Positions 22,756 through 31,690 are shown, numbered from the stretch's first letter. The stretch is DNA of 45,593 nt from CAVQGZ01 sp964356295 (GCA_964356295.1 CAYHHE010000013.1:1-45593), one strand, 5' to 3'. Notes: generated by a model from the sequence alone, not told the origin. Program-made: numbers and translations.

Positions 22756-25476
22756 TCAGTGAGCGGCGTCGTCCCAGGAGTGGCCCACACCCACGGACAC
22801 GTCCAGCGGGGCGGTCAGGTCGGCAGCGGCGCCCATCTCGCGCCGCAGCAGGGCCTCGAGCGACTCCCGCTCCCCAGGGGCCACCTCCAGGACGAGCTCG
22901 TCGTGCACCTGGAGAAGCATCCGGGACGACAGCCCCTCGTCGCGCAGTGCCCGGTCCACCCGCAGCATGGCGACCTTGACGATGTCGGCCGCCGAGCCCT
23001 GGATCGGGGCGTTGAGCGCCATCCGCTCAGCCATCTCGCGGCGGTTGCGGTTGTCGCTGGTCAGGTCAGGAAGATAGCGGCGCCGTCCCATGATCGTCTG
23101 CGTGTAGCCGGTCTGCCGGGCTTGCTCCACGACCGAGCGCAGGTAGTCCCGGACCCCGCCGAAGATGCCGAAGTACTCCTCCATCAGCGCCTGCGCCTCA
23201 CCGACCTCGATGGTCAGCTGCCTGGACAGCCCGAACGCGGACAGCCCGTAGGCCAGGCCGTAGTTCATCGCCTTGATCCTGGCTCGCTGCTCGTGGGTGA
23301 CCTCGTCCTCGGCCACCCCGAACACCCGGGACGCGGTCGCGGCGTGGAAGTCCGCACCTGAGGCGAACGCCTCGACCAGCGCGGAGTCCCCGGACAGGTG
23401 AGCCATGATCCGCATCTCGATCTGGCTGTAGTCCGCGGTCATCAGCGACTCGTAGCCGGCACCCACGACGAACGCGGCGCGGATCCGGCGGCCCTCCTCG
23501 GTGCGCACCGGGATGTTCTGCAGGTTCGGGTCCGTGGACGACAGCCGCCCGGTCGCGGCGATCATCTGGTTGAACGTGGTGCGGATCCGCTCGTCCGGGT
23601 CGACGCACTTGAGCAGGCCCTCGACGGTGGTGCGCAGCCGGGTGGCGTCGCGGTGGCGCAGCAGGGCCGCGAGGAACGGGTGCTCGGTCTTGACGTACAG
23701 GTCGGCCAGCGCGTCCGCATCGGTGGTGTAGCCGGTCTTGGTCCGCTTGGTCTTGGGCATCGCGAGCTCGTCGAACAGCACCACCTGAAGCTGCTTCGGG
23801 GAGCCGAGGTTCACCTCGTGCCCGATGGCGTCGTAGGAGTCTTGCGCAGCCTGGGCGACCTGGTCGGCGAAGCCGGCCTCCAGCTCGGCCAGGTAGCCGG
23901 TGTCCACGGCGATGCCGGCGCGCTCCATCCGGGCCAGCACGTCCACCAGCGGCAGCTCGACCTCGTCCAGCAGCCGTGCCCCGCCGCGGCGGGCCAGCTC
24001 GGCGTCCAGCGCGTCGGCCAGGTCGAGCACCGCCCGCGCCTTGACCACCTCCTCCTCGCGCTGGGTCTGCTCGTCCCCACCGTCCAGAGACAGCTGGGTC
24101 TCGGCACGGACAGGTCCGGTGTCGGTGCGCAGGTCGTGCGAGGTGAACCGGATGACCAGGTCGGACAGGTCGTAGGAGCGCTGGCCGGGCGCCACGAGGA
24201 ACGCCGACAGAGCGGTGTCGGCGTCCAGACCAGCGGTCGGCAGCCCGGACGCGGCGAGGGCGTGCAGCGGCCCCTTCGCGTCGTGGAGCACCTTGGGGCG
24301 CTGCGGGTCGGCGAGCCAGCCGGCCAGCGCCGTGTGGTCGTCGGGAGCCAGCAAGGCCGGGTCGAGCGCGGTGCCGGCGGCGTCGGCGGACGCGAGCGCG
24401 ACCAGCTCGACGTCACCCGACCCGCGCGCCCACCGTCCGCGCACCGACACCCCGGTACGGCTCCCCGGCCCGGCGTGCGCGTCCAGCCACCCGTCGAGCG
24501 CGCCGGCGGCGACGTCTTGCACCTCGACCTCGAAACCGGAGTCCGCCTCCGGCTCGGGGGCCTCGAGGGTCTGGTAGAGGCGGTCCCGCAGCACCCGGAA
24601 CTGCAGGGTGTCGAACAGCCGGTGCACCTCGTCCCGGTCCCACGACTGAGCGGACAGGTCTGCCGGTGCCAGCTCGAGCGGCACGTCGCGCACCAGCGCG
24701 GTCAGCCTGCGGTTGGTCATCACCTGCCCGAGGTGCTCCCGTAGCGCGTCGCCGGCCTTGCCCTTGACCTCGTCGACCCGGGCCACCAGCGCTTCGAGCG
24801 ACCCGAACTCCGCGACCCACTTGGCGGCCGTCTTCTCCCCCACACCCGGGATGTTGGGCAGGTTGTCCGACGGGTCGCCGCGGATCGCGGCGAAGTCCGG
24901 GTACTGCTCGGGGCTGAGCCCGTAGCGCTCCTGCACCGCCTCGGGTGTCATGCGCGACAGGTCCGACACCCCGCGCTTGGGGTAGAGCACGGTCAGGTGG
25001 TCACCGATGAGCTGGAAGGCGTCGCGGTCGCCGGTGCAGACGAGCACGTCGTAGCCGTCCTGGACCGCCTGCGATGCCACCGTCGCGATCACGTCGTCCG
25101 CCTCGAAGCCGGGTGCCTCGAGGACGGGGATGTTGAGTGCGTCGAGAACCTCCTTGACCAGGCTGACCTGGCCACGGAAGTCCTCAGGGGTGGTGGCTCG
25201 GTTGGCCTTGTACTCGGGGAACTGCTGGGAGCGGAACGTCTCGCGCGAGACGTCGAAGGCGACCGCGACGTGGGTGGGCTGCTCGTCGCGCAGCACGTTG
25301 ATGAGCATCGCGGTGAACCCGTACACGGCGTTGGTGGGCTGCCCGGTGGTCGTGGAGAAGTTCTCCACCGGCAGCGCGTAGAACGCCCGGTAGGCCAGGG
25401 AGTGCCCGTCCAGCAGCAGCAGGCGCGGCCGCTGCGCGGTCGTCACGCCCGCGGCCGGCGCATCGGGCGAGGCCAC
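22756..25476 (-). CDS. polA: DNA polymerase I
   Basis: Repair and Okazaki-fragment polymerase, 906 residues. It has an N-terminal 5' nuclease (LLLLDGHSLAYRAFYALPVE, PGFEADDVIATVA, IPGVGEKTAAKW), a central 3'-5' exonuclease-like domain, and a C-terminal family A polymerase with motif A (TADYSQIEMRIMAHLSGD), the O-helix RIKAMNYGLAYGLSAFGLSR and motif C (QVHDELVLEV). The exonuclease domain appears inactive: the position of the metal-binding DxE motif reads GVSVRGRW, as in other actinobacterial PolA. The start is GTG 25476 with TAGGGT 8 nt upstream, predicted leaderless. It is divergent from the thioesterase gene, which has the same -10 at the same spacing. Confidence 0.97.
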   Translation of the reverse strand: MASPDAPAAGVTTAQRPRLLLLDGHSLAYRAFYALPVENFSTTTGQPTNAVYGFTAMLINVLRDEQPTHVAVAFDVSRETFRSQQFPEYKANRATTPEDFRGQVSLVKEVLDALNIPVLEAPGFEADDVIATVASQAVQDGYDVLVCTGDRDAFQLIGDHLTVLYPKRGVSDLSRMTPEAVQERYGLSPEQYPDFAAIRGDPSDNLPNIPGVGEKTAAKWVAEFGSLEALVARVDEVKGKAGDALREHLGQVMTNRRLTALVRDVPLELAPADLSAQSWDRDEVHRLFDTLQFRVLRDRLYQTLEAPEPEADSGFEVEVQDVAAGALDGWLDAHAGPGSRTGVSVRGRWARGSGDVELVALASADAAGTALDPALLAPDDHTALAGWLADPQRPKVLHDAKGPLHALAASGLPTAGLDADTALSAFLVAPGQRSYDLSDLVIRFTSHDLRTDTGPVRAETQLSLDGGDEQTQREEEVVKARAVLDLADALDAELARRGGARLLDEVELPLVDVLARMERAGIAVDTGYLAELEAGFADQVAQAAQDSYDAIGHEVNLGSPKQLQVVLFDELAMPKTKRTKTGYTTDADALADLYVKTEHPFLAALLRHRDATRLRTTVEGLLKCVDPDERIRTTFNQMIAATGRLSSTDPNLQNIPVRTEEGRRIRAAFVVGAGYESLMTADYSQIEMRIMAHLSGDSALVEAFASGADFHAATASRVFGVAEDEVTHEQRARIKAMNYGLAYGLSAFGLSRQLTIEVGEAQALMEEYFGIFGGVRDYLRSVVEQARQTGYTQTIMGRRRYLPDLTSDNRNRREMAERMALNAPIQGSAADIVKVAMLRVDRALRDEGLSSRMLLQVHDELVLEVAPGERESLEALLRREMGAAADLTAPLDVSVGVGHSWDDAAH

Positions 25477-25484
25477 GATCGGTC

Positions 25485-25490
25485 ACCCTA
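25485..25490 (-). promoter_or_regulatory. -10 element of polA (leaderless)
   Basis: TAGGGT on the minus strand, 8 nt before the GTG at 25476. Confidence 0.5.
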
Positions 25491-25537
25491 GCCGCGAGGA
25501 CCCGCGGACCTGCAGGCCCGACGCCGACCGGGCCCCC

Positions 25538-25543
25538 TAGGGT
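25538..25543 (+). promoter_or_regulatory. -10 element of the thioesterase gene (leaderless)
   Basis: TAGGGT, 8 nt before the ATG at 25552. It mirrors the polA promoter in hexamer and spacing. Confidence 0.5.
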
Positions 25544-25551
25544 GAGGGTCC

Positions 25552-26067
25552 ATGACCGAGCCGGACGTGAGCGGCAGGCCGGACGTGAGCGGCAGGCCGG
25601 ACGTGACCACCGAGCAGGTCATCGCCCACCTCCCCCCGTCGGTGCTGGACCAGCGCATGGGCATCGAGATCGTGGAGGCCACCCGCGACCGGGTGGTCGC
25701 CCGCATGCCGGTCGAGGGCAACACGCAGCCGCTCGGGCTGCTGCACGGCGGCGCGTCATGCGTGCTGGCCGAGAGCGCCGGCTCGATCGCCGCGACCATC
25801 CACGGCGCTCCTACCCACTACGCGGTGGGGGTGGAGATCAACTGCAGCCACCACCGCGGTGTGCGGGAGGGGTTCGTCACCGCGACGGCCACCCCCATCC
25901 GGGCCGGACGGCAGGTGGCCACCTACCACATCGAGATCGTGGACGACGCCGGGAGATCCATCGCGACGGCTCGGCTGACCTGCCTGCTGCAGCCGGTGGA
26001 GACCGACGAGACGGCCATCCGGGCGGTCGGTCGCGCGTCGTCCGGGAGCACCCAGAGCGCGAGGTGA
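25552..26067 (+). CDS. PaaI-family hotdog thioesterase
   Basis: A 171-residue acyl-CoA thioesterase-like protein. The hotdog signature LGLLHGGASCVLAESAGSIA carries the conserved HGG and the catalytic acidic residue (Glu in LAES), and AVGVEINCSHHRGVREGFV forms the following strand pair. The order resembles the 4-hydroxybenzoyl-CoA / PaaI group. Its N-terminus has a 6-residue repeat (DVSGRP twice, then DV) from an 18-bp DNA repeat, before the real domain starts near TTEQVIAHLPPS. The ATG 25552 is supported by the leaderless -10. Orthologs lie next to polA in many actinobacteria. Substrate unknown. Confidence 0.88.
   Translation: MTEPDVSGRPDVSGRPDVTTEQVIAHLPPSVLDQRMGIEIVEATRDRVVARMPVEGNTQPLGLLHGGASCVLAESAGSIAATIHGAPTHYAVGVEINCSHHRGVREGFVTATATPIRAGRQVATYHIEIVDDAGRSIATARLTCLLQPVETDETAIRAVGRASSGSTQSAR
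25563..25606. repeat. 18-bp tandem repeat at the thioesterase N-terminus
   Basis: GGACGTGAGCGGCAGGCC is repeated exactly at 25563-25580 and 25581-25598, followed by the first 8 bases of a third copy. It is in frame and encodes DVSGRP repeats outside the catalytic fold. Confidence 0.85.
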
Positions 26068-26110
26068 TCACAACACGGGCGCGGCGCGCGGCCGGGCCCA
26101 TGCGGAGGAC

Positions 26111-26116
26111 TATGCT
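26111..26116 (+). promoter_or_regulatory. -10 element of livH (near-leaderless)
   Basis: TATGCT, 9 nt before the ATG at 26126. It supports the start that includes the signal peptide. Confidence 0.45.
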
Positions 26117-26125
26117 CCCCGCCGA

Positions 26126-27457
26126 ATGCAGGACAACTCCGGCGGAAGAAGGTCACACCCGGTGCGACTTCCGACCTTGACGCTCCGCACCCTTCCGCTG
26201 GTGCTCCTGCTGGCTATCCTCGGCCTGCTCGCGGCCGCCGTGCCGGCAACGGCCCAGGAGGGCGGCGAGAGCGTCCGTGGGTCCCTGCGCTACGAGGGCG
26301 AGCCCGTCGCCGGAGTGACCATCTCTGTGACGACGGAGGGCGGAGAGGACGTCGGCTCGACGGAGTCCGGTGACGACGGCGCCTGGCAGGTGCCGGTGCC
26401 TGAACCCGGGGTCTACGTCGTCACCCTCGACCCCGAGACCCTGCCGGACGACGTGCCCGGTGTGCAGAACGAGTCCGTGACCACCGACGTCAGCAACACA
26501 CAGGCCAAGTCCGTGCTGTTCCGCCTCGGCGAGCCCACCGAGGGCGGCGGGACGACGACCACCGGCGGCGGGGGCACCACGCTGGACAGCGTCGCTCAGC
26601 TTACCGTGGAGGGCCTGCGCTTCGGACTCGTGCTGGCCCTTGCCGCGCTGGGCCTGTCCATGATCTTCGGGACGACCGGGCTGACGAACTTCGCGCACGG
26701 CGAGATGATCTCCCTCGGGGCGATCGCGGCCTGGTACCTCAACGAAGCCGGTCTGCCGTTCGTCGCGGCCGCGGTCATCGCCGTCGTGGTCATGGTCGCC
26801 TTCGGCTGGGGTCAAGACGCTGTCCTGTGGCGACCGTTGCGGCGTCGCAGGACAGGACTCATCGCCATGATGATCGTCTCGATCGGTCTGGCGATCTTCC
26901 TGCGCTACTTCTACCTGTACGTCTTCGGCGGTGAGCGACGCTCCTACCGCGAGTACGCGATCCAGGCCGGGATCGAGCTCGGTCCGGTCACACTCGCACC
27001 TCGCGACATGTTCAGCATGGGTGTGGCCGTGCTGGTGCTCGGTTTCGTCGTCTGGGCCCTCGCCAGCACCAGGGTCGGGAAGGCCACCCGGGCAGTCTCG
27101 GACAACCCAGCGCTGGCCAGCGCGTCCGGTATCGACGTCGACCTGGTGATCCGGGTGGTCTGGATGGGCGGGGCCGCCCTGGCGGGCCTGTCCGGGATCC
27201 TGCAGGGCCTGTCCCAGCAGGTCGACTACCAGCTGGGGTTCCGGACGCTGCTGCTGGTCTTCGCTGCGGTCATCCTCGGCGGTCTGGGGACCATCGCCGG
27301 GTCGATCGTCGGCTCGATCGTCGTCGGGCTGTTCATCCAGCTGTCGACTCTGGTGATCCCCATCGAGCTGCAGACCGCCGGGGTGCTCGCGCTGCTGATC
27401 GTGGTGCTGCTCATTCGGCCCCAGGGCATCCTGGGGCGTCCGGAACGCGTCGGCTGA
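26126..27457 (+). CDS. livH: Branched-chain amino acid ABC permease LivH with N-terminal exported beta domain
   Basis: Inner-membrane permease of a LIV-type ABC importer, 443 residues against about 300 for ordinary LivH. The extra part is a signal-like helix (LPLVLLLAILGLLAAAVPAT), a carboxypeptidase-regulatory-like beta-sandwich (SVRGSLRYEGEPVAGVTISV to VYVVTLDPETLPDD) and a Gly/Thr linker (GGGTTTTGGGGTT). The permease starts near residue 155 with VEGLRFGLVLALAALGLSMI and GLTNFAHGEMISLGA, then has the EAA-like loop AVSDNPALASASGIDVDLV, and ends LLIRPQGILGR. First gene of livHMGF, with 10 nt to livM. The extra domain probably faces the outside next to the binding protein (inference). Confidence 0.9.
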   Translation: MQDNSGGRRSHPVRLPTLTLRTLPLVLLLAILGLLAAAVPATAQEGGESVRGSLRYEGEPVAGVTISVTTEGGEDVGSTESGDDGAWQVPVPEPGVYVVTLDPETLPDDVPGVQNESVTTDVSNTQAKSVLFRLGEPTEGGGTTTTGGGGTTLDSVAQLTVEGLRFGLVLALAALGLSMIFGTTGLTNFAHGEMISLGAIAAWYLNEAGLPFVAAAVIAVVVMVAFGWGQDAVLWRPLRRRRTGLIAMMIVSIGLAIFLRYFYLYVFGGERRSYREYAIQAGIELGPVTLAPRDMFSMGVAVLVLGFVVWALASTRVGKATRAVSDNPALASASGIDVDLVIRVVWMGGAALAGLSGILQGLSQQVDYQLGFRTLLLVFAAVILGGLGTIAGSIVGSIVVGLFIQLSTLVIPIELQTAGVLALLIVVLLIRPQGILGRPERVG

Positions 27458-27467
27458 GGGGGGTCGG

Positions 27468-28457
27468 ATGGACTGGGGACTCATCTTCAGCAACGCCCTC
27501 GAGGCGGCCATCGGCGCCGACATGGTCATCTACTGCCTTGCTGCGATCGGCCTGAACGTGCAGTTCGGCTACGCCGGCCTGCTCAACTTCGGGCAGGCCG
27601 CCTTCGTCGCCGTAGCCGGCTACGGCCTGGCGACCATGGTCGCCACCTTCGGCGCGCCGTTCTGGGTGGGCCTCACCGTCGGACTGGTCGCCGTCGTCAT
27701 CCTGGCGTTGCTGCTGGGAATCCCCACCCTTCGACTGCGGGCCGACTACCTCGCGATCGTGACCCTGGCCGCCGCCGAGATCGTCCGACTGACGTTCCGG
27801 TCGGTGACGCTTCGTGACACGTTCGGCGGCTCCGACGGCCTGCAGGACTTCGCCGAGGGCTTCTACCGGCTGAACCCGTACGCCGACGGGATCGACCTCG
27901 GCCCTATCTCGTTCAGCGCTCGCCAGAGCTGGGCCCTCACCGTCGGGTGGGTGCTCATCATCCTCGCCAGCCTGCTGGTGTGGATGCTCATGCGCAGCCC
28001 GTGGGGGCGCGTGCTCAAGGGCATTCGCGAGGACGAGGACGCCGTGCGGAGCCTCGGCAAGAACGTCTACAGCTACAAGCTGCAGGCCCTGCTCGTCGGC
28101 GGTCTGATCGGAGCCCTGGCCGGGTTCGTCTACGCGCTGGCCCAGGCCGCCGTGCAGCCGGACTACACCGGCGCGGACTTCACGTTCTTCGCCTACACCA
28201 TCCTCATCCTCGGCGGTGCAGCACGGGTGCTCGGCCCCATCCTGGGGGCCGCGATCTTCTGGGGGCTGCTATCCCTGTCCGACGGTGTGCTGCGCGGAGC
28301 CCAGACCAGCCTGGACATCCCGTCCTGGCTGCTCGGCCCGACCGACGCGGGGGCCGTTCGGTTCATGATCGTCGGCCTTGCGCTCATGCTGTTGATGATC
28401 TTCCGACCTCAGGGAATCCTGGGTGACCGGAAGGAGCTCGCACTCGATGCCCGCTGA
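27468..28457 (+). CDS. livM: Branched-chain amino acid ABC permease LivM
   Basis: Second permease of the LIV-type importer, 329 residues, with about nine helices. Signatures are LNVQFGYAGLLNFGQAAFVA near the N-terminus, LRLRADYLAIVTLAAAEIVR, the cytoplasmic coupling loop GRVLKGIREDEDAVRSLGKN, and the C-terminal MLLMIFRPQGILGDRKEL. It pairs with LivH to form the membrane channel. The ATG at 27468 follows a G-rich Shine-Dalgarno-like run (GAGGGGGGT). Its 3' end overlaps the start of livG by 11 nt, so the genes are translationally coupled. Confidence 0.94.
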   Translation: MDWGLIFSNALEAAIGADMVIYCLAAIGLNVQFGYAGLLNFGQAAFVAVAGYGLATMVATFGAPFWVGLTVGLVAVVILALLLGIPTLRLRADYLAIVTLAAAEIVRLTFRSVTLRDTFGGSDGLQDFAEGFYRLNPYADGIDLGPISFSARQSWALTVGWVLIILASLLVWMLMRSPWGRVLKGIREDEDAVRSLGKNVYSYKLQALLVGGLIGALAGFVYALAQAAVQPDYTGADFTFFAYTILILGGAARVLGPILGAAIFWGLLSLSDGVLRGAQTSLDIPSWLLGPTDAGAVRFMIVGLALMLLMIFRPQGILGDRKELALDAR

Positions 28458-29397
28458 CACGCCGCCCGCCGTCCCGGGCACGCCCCTGAAGGACGCCGCC
28501 CTGGCAGCACTCGCGTCCGTCCCGCGCGAGCCAGGCGCCGCCAAGCCCGACCCGATCCTGGTCGCCGACGGGGTCCGGCGGCAGTTCGGAGGCCTGGTCG
28601 CGGTGGACGTCGACCGCGTCGAGGTGCAGCGCGGCTCGATCACCGCACTCATCGGGCCCAACGGTGCCGGCAAGACGACCTTCTTCAACCTCTTGACCGG
28701 GTTCGACCGTCCCAGCCAGGGCGACTGGACCTTCAACGGCTCGTCGCTGAAGTCGGTGCGGGCCCACCGCGTGGCGCATCTCGGGATGGTGCGCACGTTC
28801 CAGCTGACCAAGGCCCTCTCGCGGCTCACCGTCCTGGAGAACATGCGGCTCGGCGCGACCGGGCAGGCCGGGGAGAGCGCCATCAAGGCTATCTTCCCGT
28901 TCCTGTGGCGGTCGCAGGAGAAGGAGATCACCAGACGAGCCGACGAGTTGCTGGCCCGCTTCAAGCTGGACACCAAGCGTGAGGACTACGCCGGCAGTCT
29001 CTCCGGGGGACAGCGAAAGCTGCTGGAGATGGCTCGCGCGCTCATGGTCGAGCCCGAGATGGTGATGCTGGACGAGCCGATGGCCGGCGTGAACCCAGCG
29101 CTCAAGCAGTCGCTGCTCGGGCACGTCAGGGATCTCCGCGAGCAGGGCATGACCGTGCTGTTCGTCGAGCACGACATGGACATGGTGCGTGACGTGGCTG
29201 ACTGGGTGGTCGTGATGGCCCAGGGAGCGATCATCGCCGAAGGACCGCCGCTGGACGTGATGGCCGACGTCCGGGTCATCGACGCCTACCTCGGTGCTCA
29301 CCACGACACCGACCTGTCGGCGATGGACGTCCACGAGATCGACCGTGAGGCCGCCGAAGAACTGCACACCCACCCGCCCGAGGAGCACCAGACATGA
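28447..29397 (+). CDS. livG: Branched-chain amino acid ABC ATPase LivG
   Basis: First ATPase of the importer, 316 residues. Walker A is IGPNGAGKTTFFNLL, the Q-loop is VRTFQLTKALSRLTVLENM, the signature is SLSGGQRKLLEMARALM, Walker B is VMLDEPMAGVNP, and the switch histidine is in VLFVEHDMDMV. A 40-residue N-terminal extension (ADTPPAVPGTP) and an acidic, His-containing tail (EELHTHPPEEHQT) lie outside the nucleotide-binding fold. ATG 28447 has GGAAGGAG (28429-28436) 10 nt upstream and is preferred to an in-frame GTG at 28423. Its stop overlaps the livF start as ATGA. Confidence 0.94.
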   Translation: MPADTPPAVPGTPLKDAALAALASVPREPGAAKPDPILVADGVRRQFGGLVAVDVDRVEVQRGSITALIGPNGAGKTTFFNLLTGFDRPSQGDWTFNGSSLKSVRAHRVAHLGMVRTFQLTKALSRLTVLENMRLGATGQAGESAIKAIFPFLWRSQEKEITRRADELLARFKLDTKREDYAGSLSGGQRKLLEMARALMVEPEMVMLDEPMAGVNPALKQSLLGHVRDLREQGMTVLFVEHDMDMVRDVADWVVVMAQGAIIAEGPPLDVMADVRVIDAYLGAHHDTDLSAMDVHEIDREAAEELHTHPPEEHQT

Positions 29398-30176
29398 CCA
29401 CGGCCAGCGGTGGACCAGGTGCGACCGACCACGCCAGCCACCGGGCCGCCGCGGAGGGAGCGCTCGTGCGCGTCGACGACGTCGTCGCCGGGTACCTCCC
29501 GGGCATCAACATCCTCAACAACTGCGACCTGTACTGCCAACGCGGCGAGATCATCGGCATTATCGGTCCAAACGGCGCCGGCAAGTCGACGCTGGTGAAG
29601 GCCATCTTCGGTCTGGTGAACGTGCACTCCGGCACTGTCACCCTGGGTGGCGAGGACATCACCAACGCCAAGCCGAACGCACTGGTGAGCAAGGGTGTCG
29701 GGTACGTCCCACAGACCAACAACGTCTTCCCCAGCCTGACGATCGAGGAGAACCTCCAGATGGGGGTCTACCAGGCCCCCAAGATGTTCGCCGACCGGTT
29801 CGCCTTCGTGACGGAGCTGTTCCCGGTGCTGGGCGACAGACGCAAGCAGCGCGCCGGGTCGCTGTCCGGCGGGGAGCGGCAGATGGTCGCCATGGGTCGA
29901 GCCCTCATGATGAACCCGTCGGTCATCCTGCTGGACGAGCCGTCTGCCGGCCTCTCACCGGTGCTTCAGGACGAGGTGTTCATCCGCACCCGGGAGATCA
30001 ACGACGCCGGGGTCTCGGTCATCATGGTGGAGCAGAACGCCCGCCGGTGCCTGCAGATCTGCGACCGCGGCTACGTCCTGGACCAGGGACGCAACGCCTA
30101 CACGGGGGCCGGACGCGAGCTGCTTCGAGACCCCAAGGTCATCCAGCTCTATCTCGGGACGCTCGCCAAGGCCTGA
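29394..30176 (+). CDS. livF: Branched-chain amino acid ABC ATPase LivF
   Basis: Second ATPase of the importer, 260 residues. Walker A is IGPNGAGKSTLVKAI, the Q-loop is GYVPQTNNVFPSLTIEENLQ, the signature is SLSGGERQMVAMGRALM, Walker B is VILLDEPSAGLSP, and the switch histidine position reads SVIMVEQNAR, the Gln/Asn variant usual for LivF. It ends VIQLYLGTLAKA. Last gene of the operon; the transcript probably ends in the 30177-30400 gap, which has a strong hairpin at 30347-30380. Confidence 0.94.
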   Translation: MTTASGGPGATDHASHRAAAEGALVRVDDVVAGYLPGINILNNCDLYCQRGEIIGIIGPNGAGKSTLVKAIFGLVNVHSGTVTLGGEDITNAKPNALVSKGVGYVPQTNNVFPSLTIEENLQMGVYQAPKMFADRFAFVTELFPVLGDRRKQRAGSLSGGERQMVAMGRALMMNPSVILLDEPSAGLSPVLQDEVFIRTREINDAGVSVIMVEQNARRCLQICDRGYVLDQGRNAYTGAGRELLRDPKVIQLYLGTLAKA

Positions 30177-30346
30177 GCCCTCCCAGCTGCCGCGGTCGCG
30201 ACAGCGTCGGGCGTCGTCGCGCCGGGGCACCTGCACGGGCTCCAGGCCCCTCACATGGTGAGCGTCGACTTCACACGGTGTCGGCACCATGCAAACCCCA
30301 CGCAAACGTGCCAAACGTGATCAGCGGGTGCCCGTCGGACCCGCGA

Positions 30347-30380
30347 CGCGGGGCCCGCCCGGGTGAGGACGGGCCCCGCG
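30347..30380. terminator. Strong GC hairpin between convergent livF and the binding-protein gene
   Basis: CGCGGGGCCCG (30347-30357) and CGGGCCCCGCG (30370-30380) are perfect 11-bp complements with a 12-nt loop, 21 bp beyond the stop of the minus-strand binding-protein gene. There is no T-tract, as is common for actinobacterial terminators. It can act in both directions. A weaker 7-bp inverted repeat (CATGGTG 30254-30260, CACCATG 30285-30291) lies nearer livF. Confidence 0.7.
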
Positions 30381-30400
30381 AAGGGCGGCACCGGCGAGGG

Positions 30401-31690
30401 TCAGAGGCTGCCCTCGACGAAGTCCAGCGACGAGTAGTTGTTGGTGTCGTCGTACTCGTAGATGCCGATGAAGGCAGCGGTCGGGTCACCGTTCTCGGCG
30501 AACTCGATCGGACCTGATCTGCCGTCGTAGTCGATGTCCTCGCCGTCGGCGATGAGGTCCCTGCACTCGGCGAAGGTCGTGCACGTCGTGCCCTCCGTCG
30601 ACACCGCCTGCATCTGCGACGCGATCGACTCGCCGGCGTCGTCGCCGGCGGCCTCCGCGGCCAGTGCCACCAGGATGGTCGCGTCGTACGACTCCGCTGC
30701 GTAGGCGAAGACGGTCAGCTCCTCACCGTAGGCCTCCGACAGCTGTGCCCTGAACTCGTCGTCGGTGTCGGCACCGGGCAGCGTGCCGCGGACGCCGGTC
30801 AGCGTGCCGGAGGCGAAGTCGGCGCTGTAGTCGGCGAGGTTGCCGTCGACGAAGTAGTACGGGACGTTGGCCGGGCCGAAGTTGCGCGACACGGCCTGCG
30901 GCATGATCGTCTTGGTCTCATCGAAGGCGATGAGGATCACCGCGTCGGGGTTGGTGCTCTTCGCCGAGTCCAGGATGGCCGAGAAGTCGGTCGACTTCGG
31001 GTCGTAGAACTCGCTGAACACCACCGTGCCGCCACCGTCCTCGATGGCCTTGGTGGCCTCCTCGGCCAGGGTCTCCCCGTAGGCGTCCTGGAGGGCGAGG
31101 ATGGCGACGTTGCCGTAGCCGTCGTTGAGCACCTGGTCGCCGAGCACCCGGCCCTGCAGGACGTCCGACGGAGCGGTGCGCCAGAACAGACCGCCGTCGT
31201 CGTAGTCGCTGAGCGCGGTCGAGGTGTTCGCCGGCGACACCTGGATGACCCCGGCGCCGGTGATCTTGTCGATGACCGACAGGGTCACCGACGACGACGC
31301 GGCACCGATGATGGCGTCCACGTCCTGGCTGAGCAGGGTGTCGACGGACTGCTGGGCAATGTTGGTCGAGGTGTCCCCGGAGTCGCTGTCGATCTGGACG
31401 ACGTCTTGTCCCAGCACGCCGCCGGCCTCGTTGATCTCCGCGACGGCGAGGTTGACGCCGGCGAACTCCGGTGGGCCGAGGAAGGCCAGCGACCCGGTCT
31501 CGGGGAGCAGGGTGCCGACGGTCAGCGTGCCGTCACCGGTGGCGGTCCCACCGGCAGCCTCCTGCGTGGCCTCCTCGGTGGCCTCCGGCTCAGCGGTGTC
31601 CTCCTCGTCTCCGCCACCGCAAGCGGCGAGAACGAGCGCCAGGGATCCGCCGATGGCCAGGGAGCGCCACAGGTTGGAGCTGCGAGCCAT
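30401..31690 (-). CDS. LivJ/K-type substrate-binding lipoprotein
   Basis: A 429-residue extracytoplasmic binding protein for branched-chain amino acids or similar ligands, presumably serving LivHMGF. The signal peptide ends in the lipobox LVLAAC, followed by an acidic Thr/Glu linker (GGGDEEDTAEPEATEEATQE). The periplasmic-binding-protein type 1 fold starts at LTVGTLLPETGSLAFLGPPE and includes VDAIIGAASSSVTLSVIDKI and VIQVSPANTSTALSDYDDGG, the ligand-contact region. ATG 31690 has AAAGGAG as Shine-Dalgarno and its own promoter at 31741-31771. It faces livF rather than lying in that operon, so it can be expressed at a different level from the permease. Confidence 0.92.
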   Translation of the reverse strand: MARSSNLWRSLAIGGSLALVLAACGGGDEEDTAEPEATEEATQEAAGGTATGDGTLTVGTLLPETGSLAFLGPPEFAGVNLAVAEINEAGGVLGQDVVQIDSDSGDTSTNIAQQSVDTLLSQDVDAIIGAASSSVTLSVIDKITGAGVIQVSPANTSTALSDYDDGGLFWRTAPSDVLQGRVLGDQVLNDGYGNVAILALQDAYGETLAEEATKAIEDGGGTVVFSEFYDPKSTDFSAILDSAKSTNPDAVILIAFDETKTIMPQAVSRNFGPANVPYYFVDGNLADYSADFASGTLTGVRGTLPGADTDDEFRAQLSEAYGEELTVFAYAAESYDATILVALAAEAAGDDAGESIASQMQAVSTEGTTCTTFAECRDLIADGEDIDYDGRSGPIEFAENGDPTAAFIGIYEYDDTNNYSSLDFVEGSL

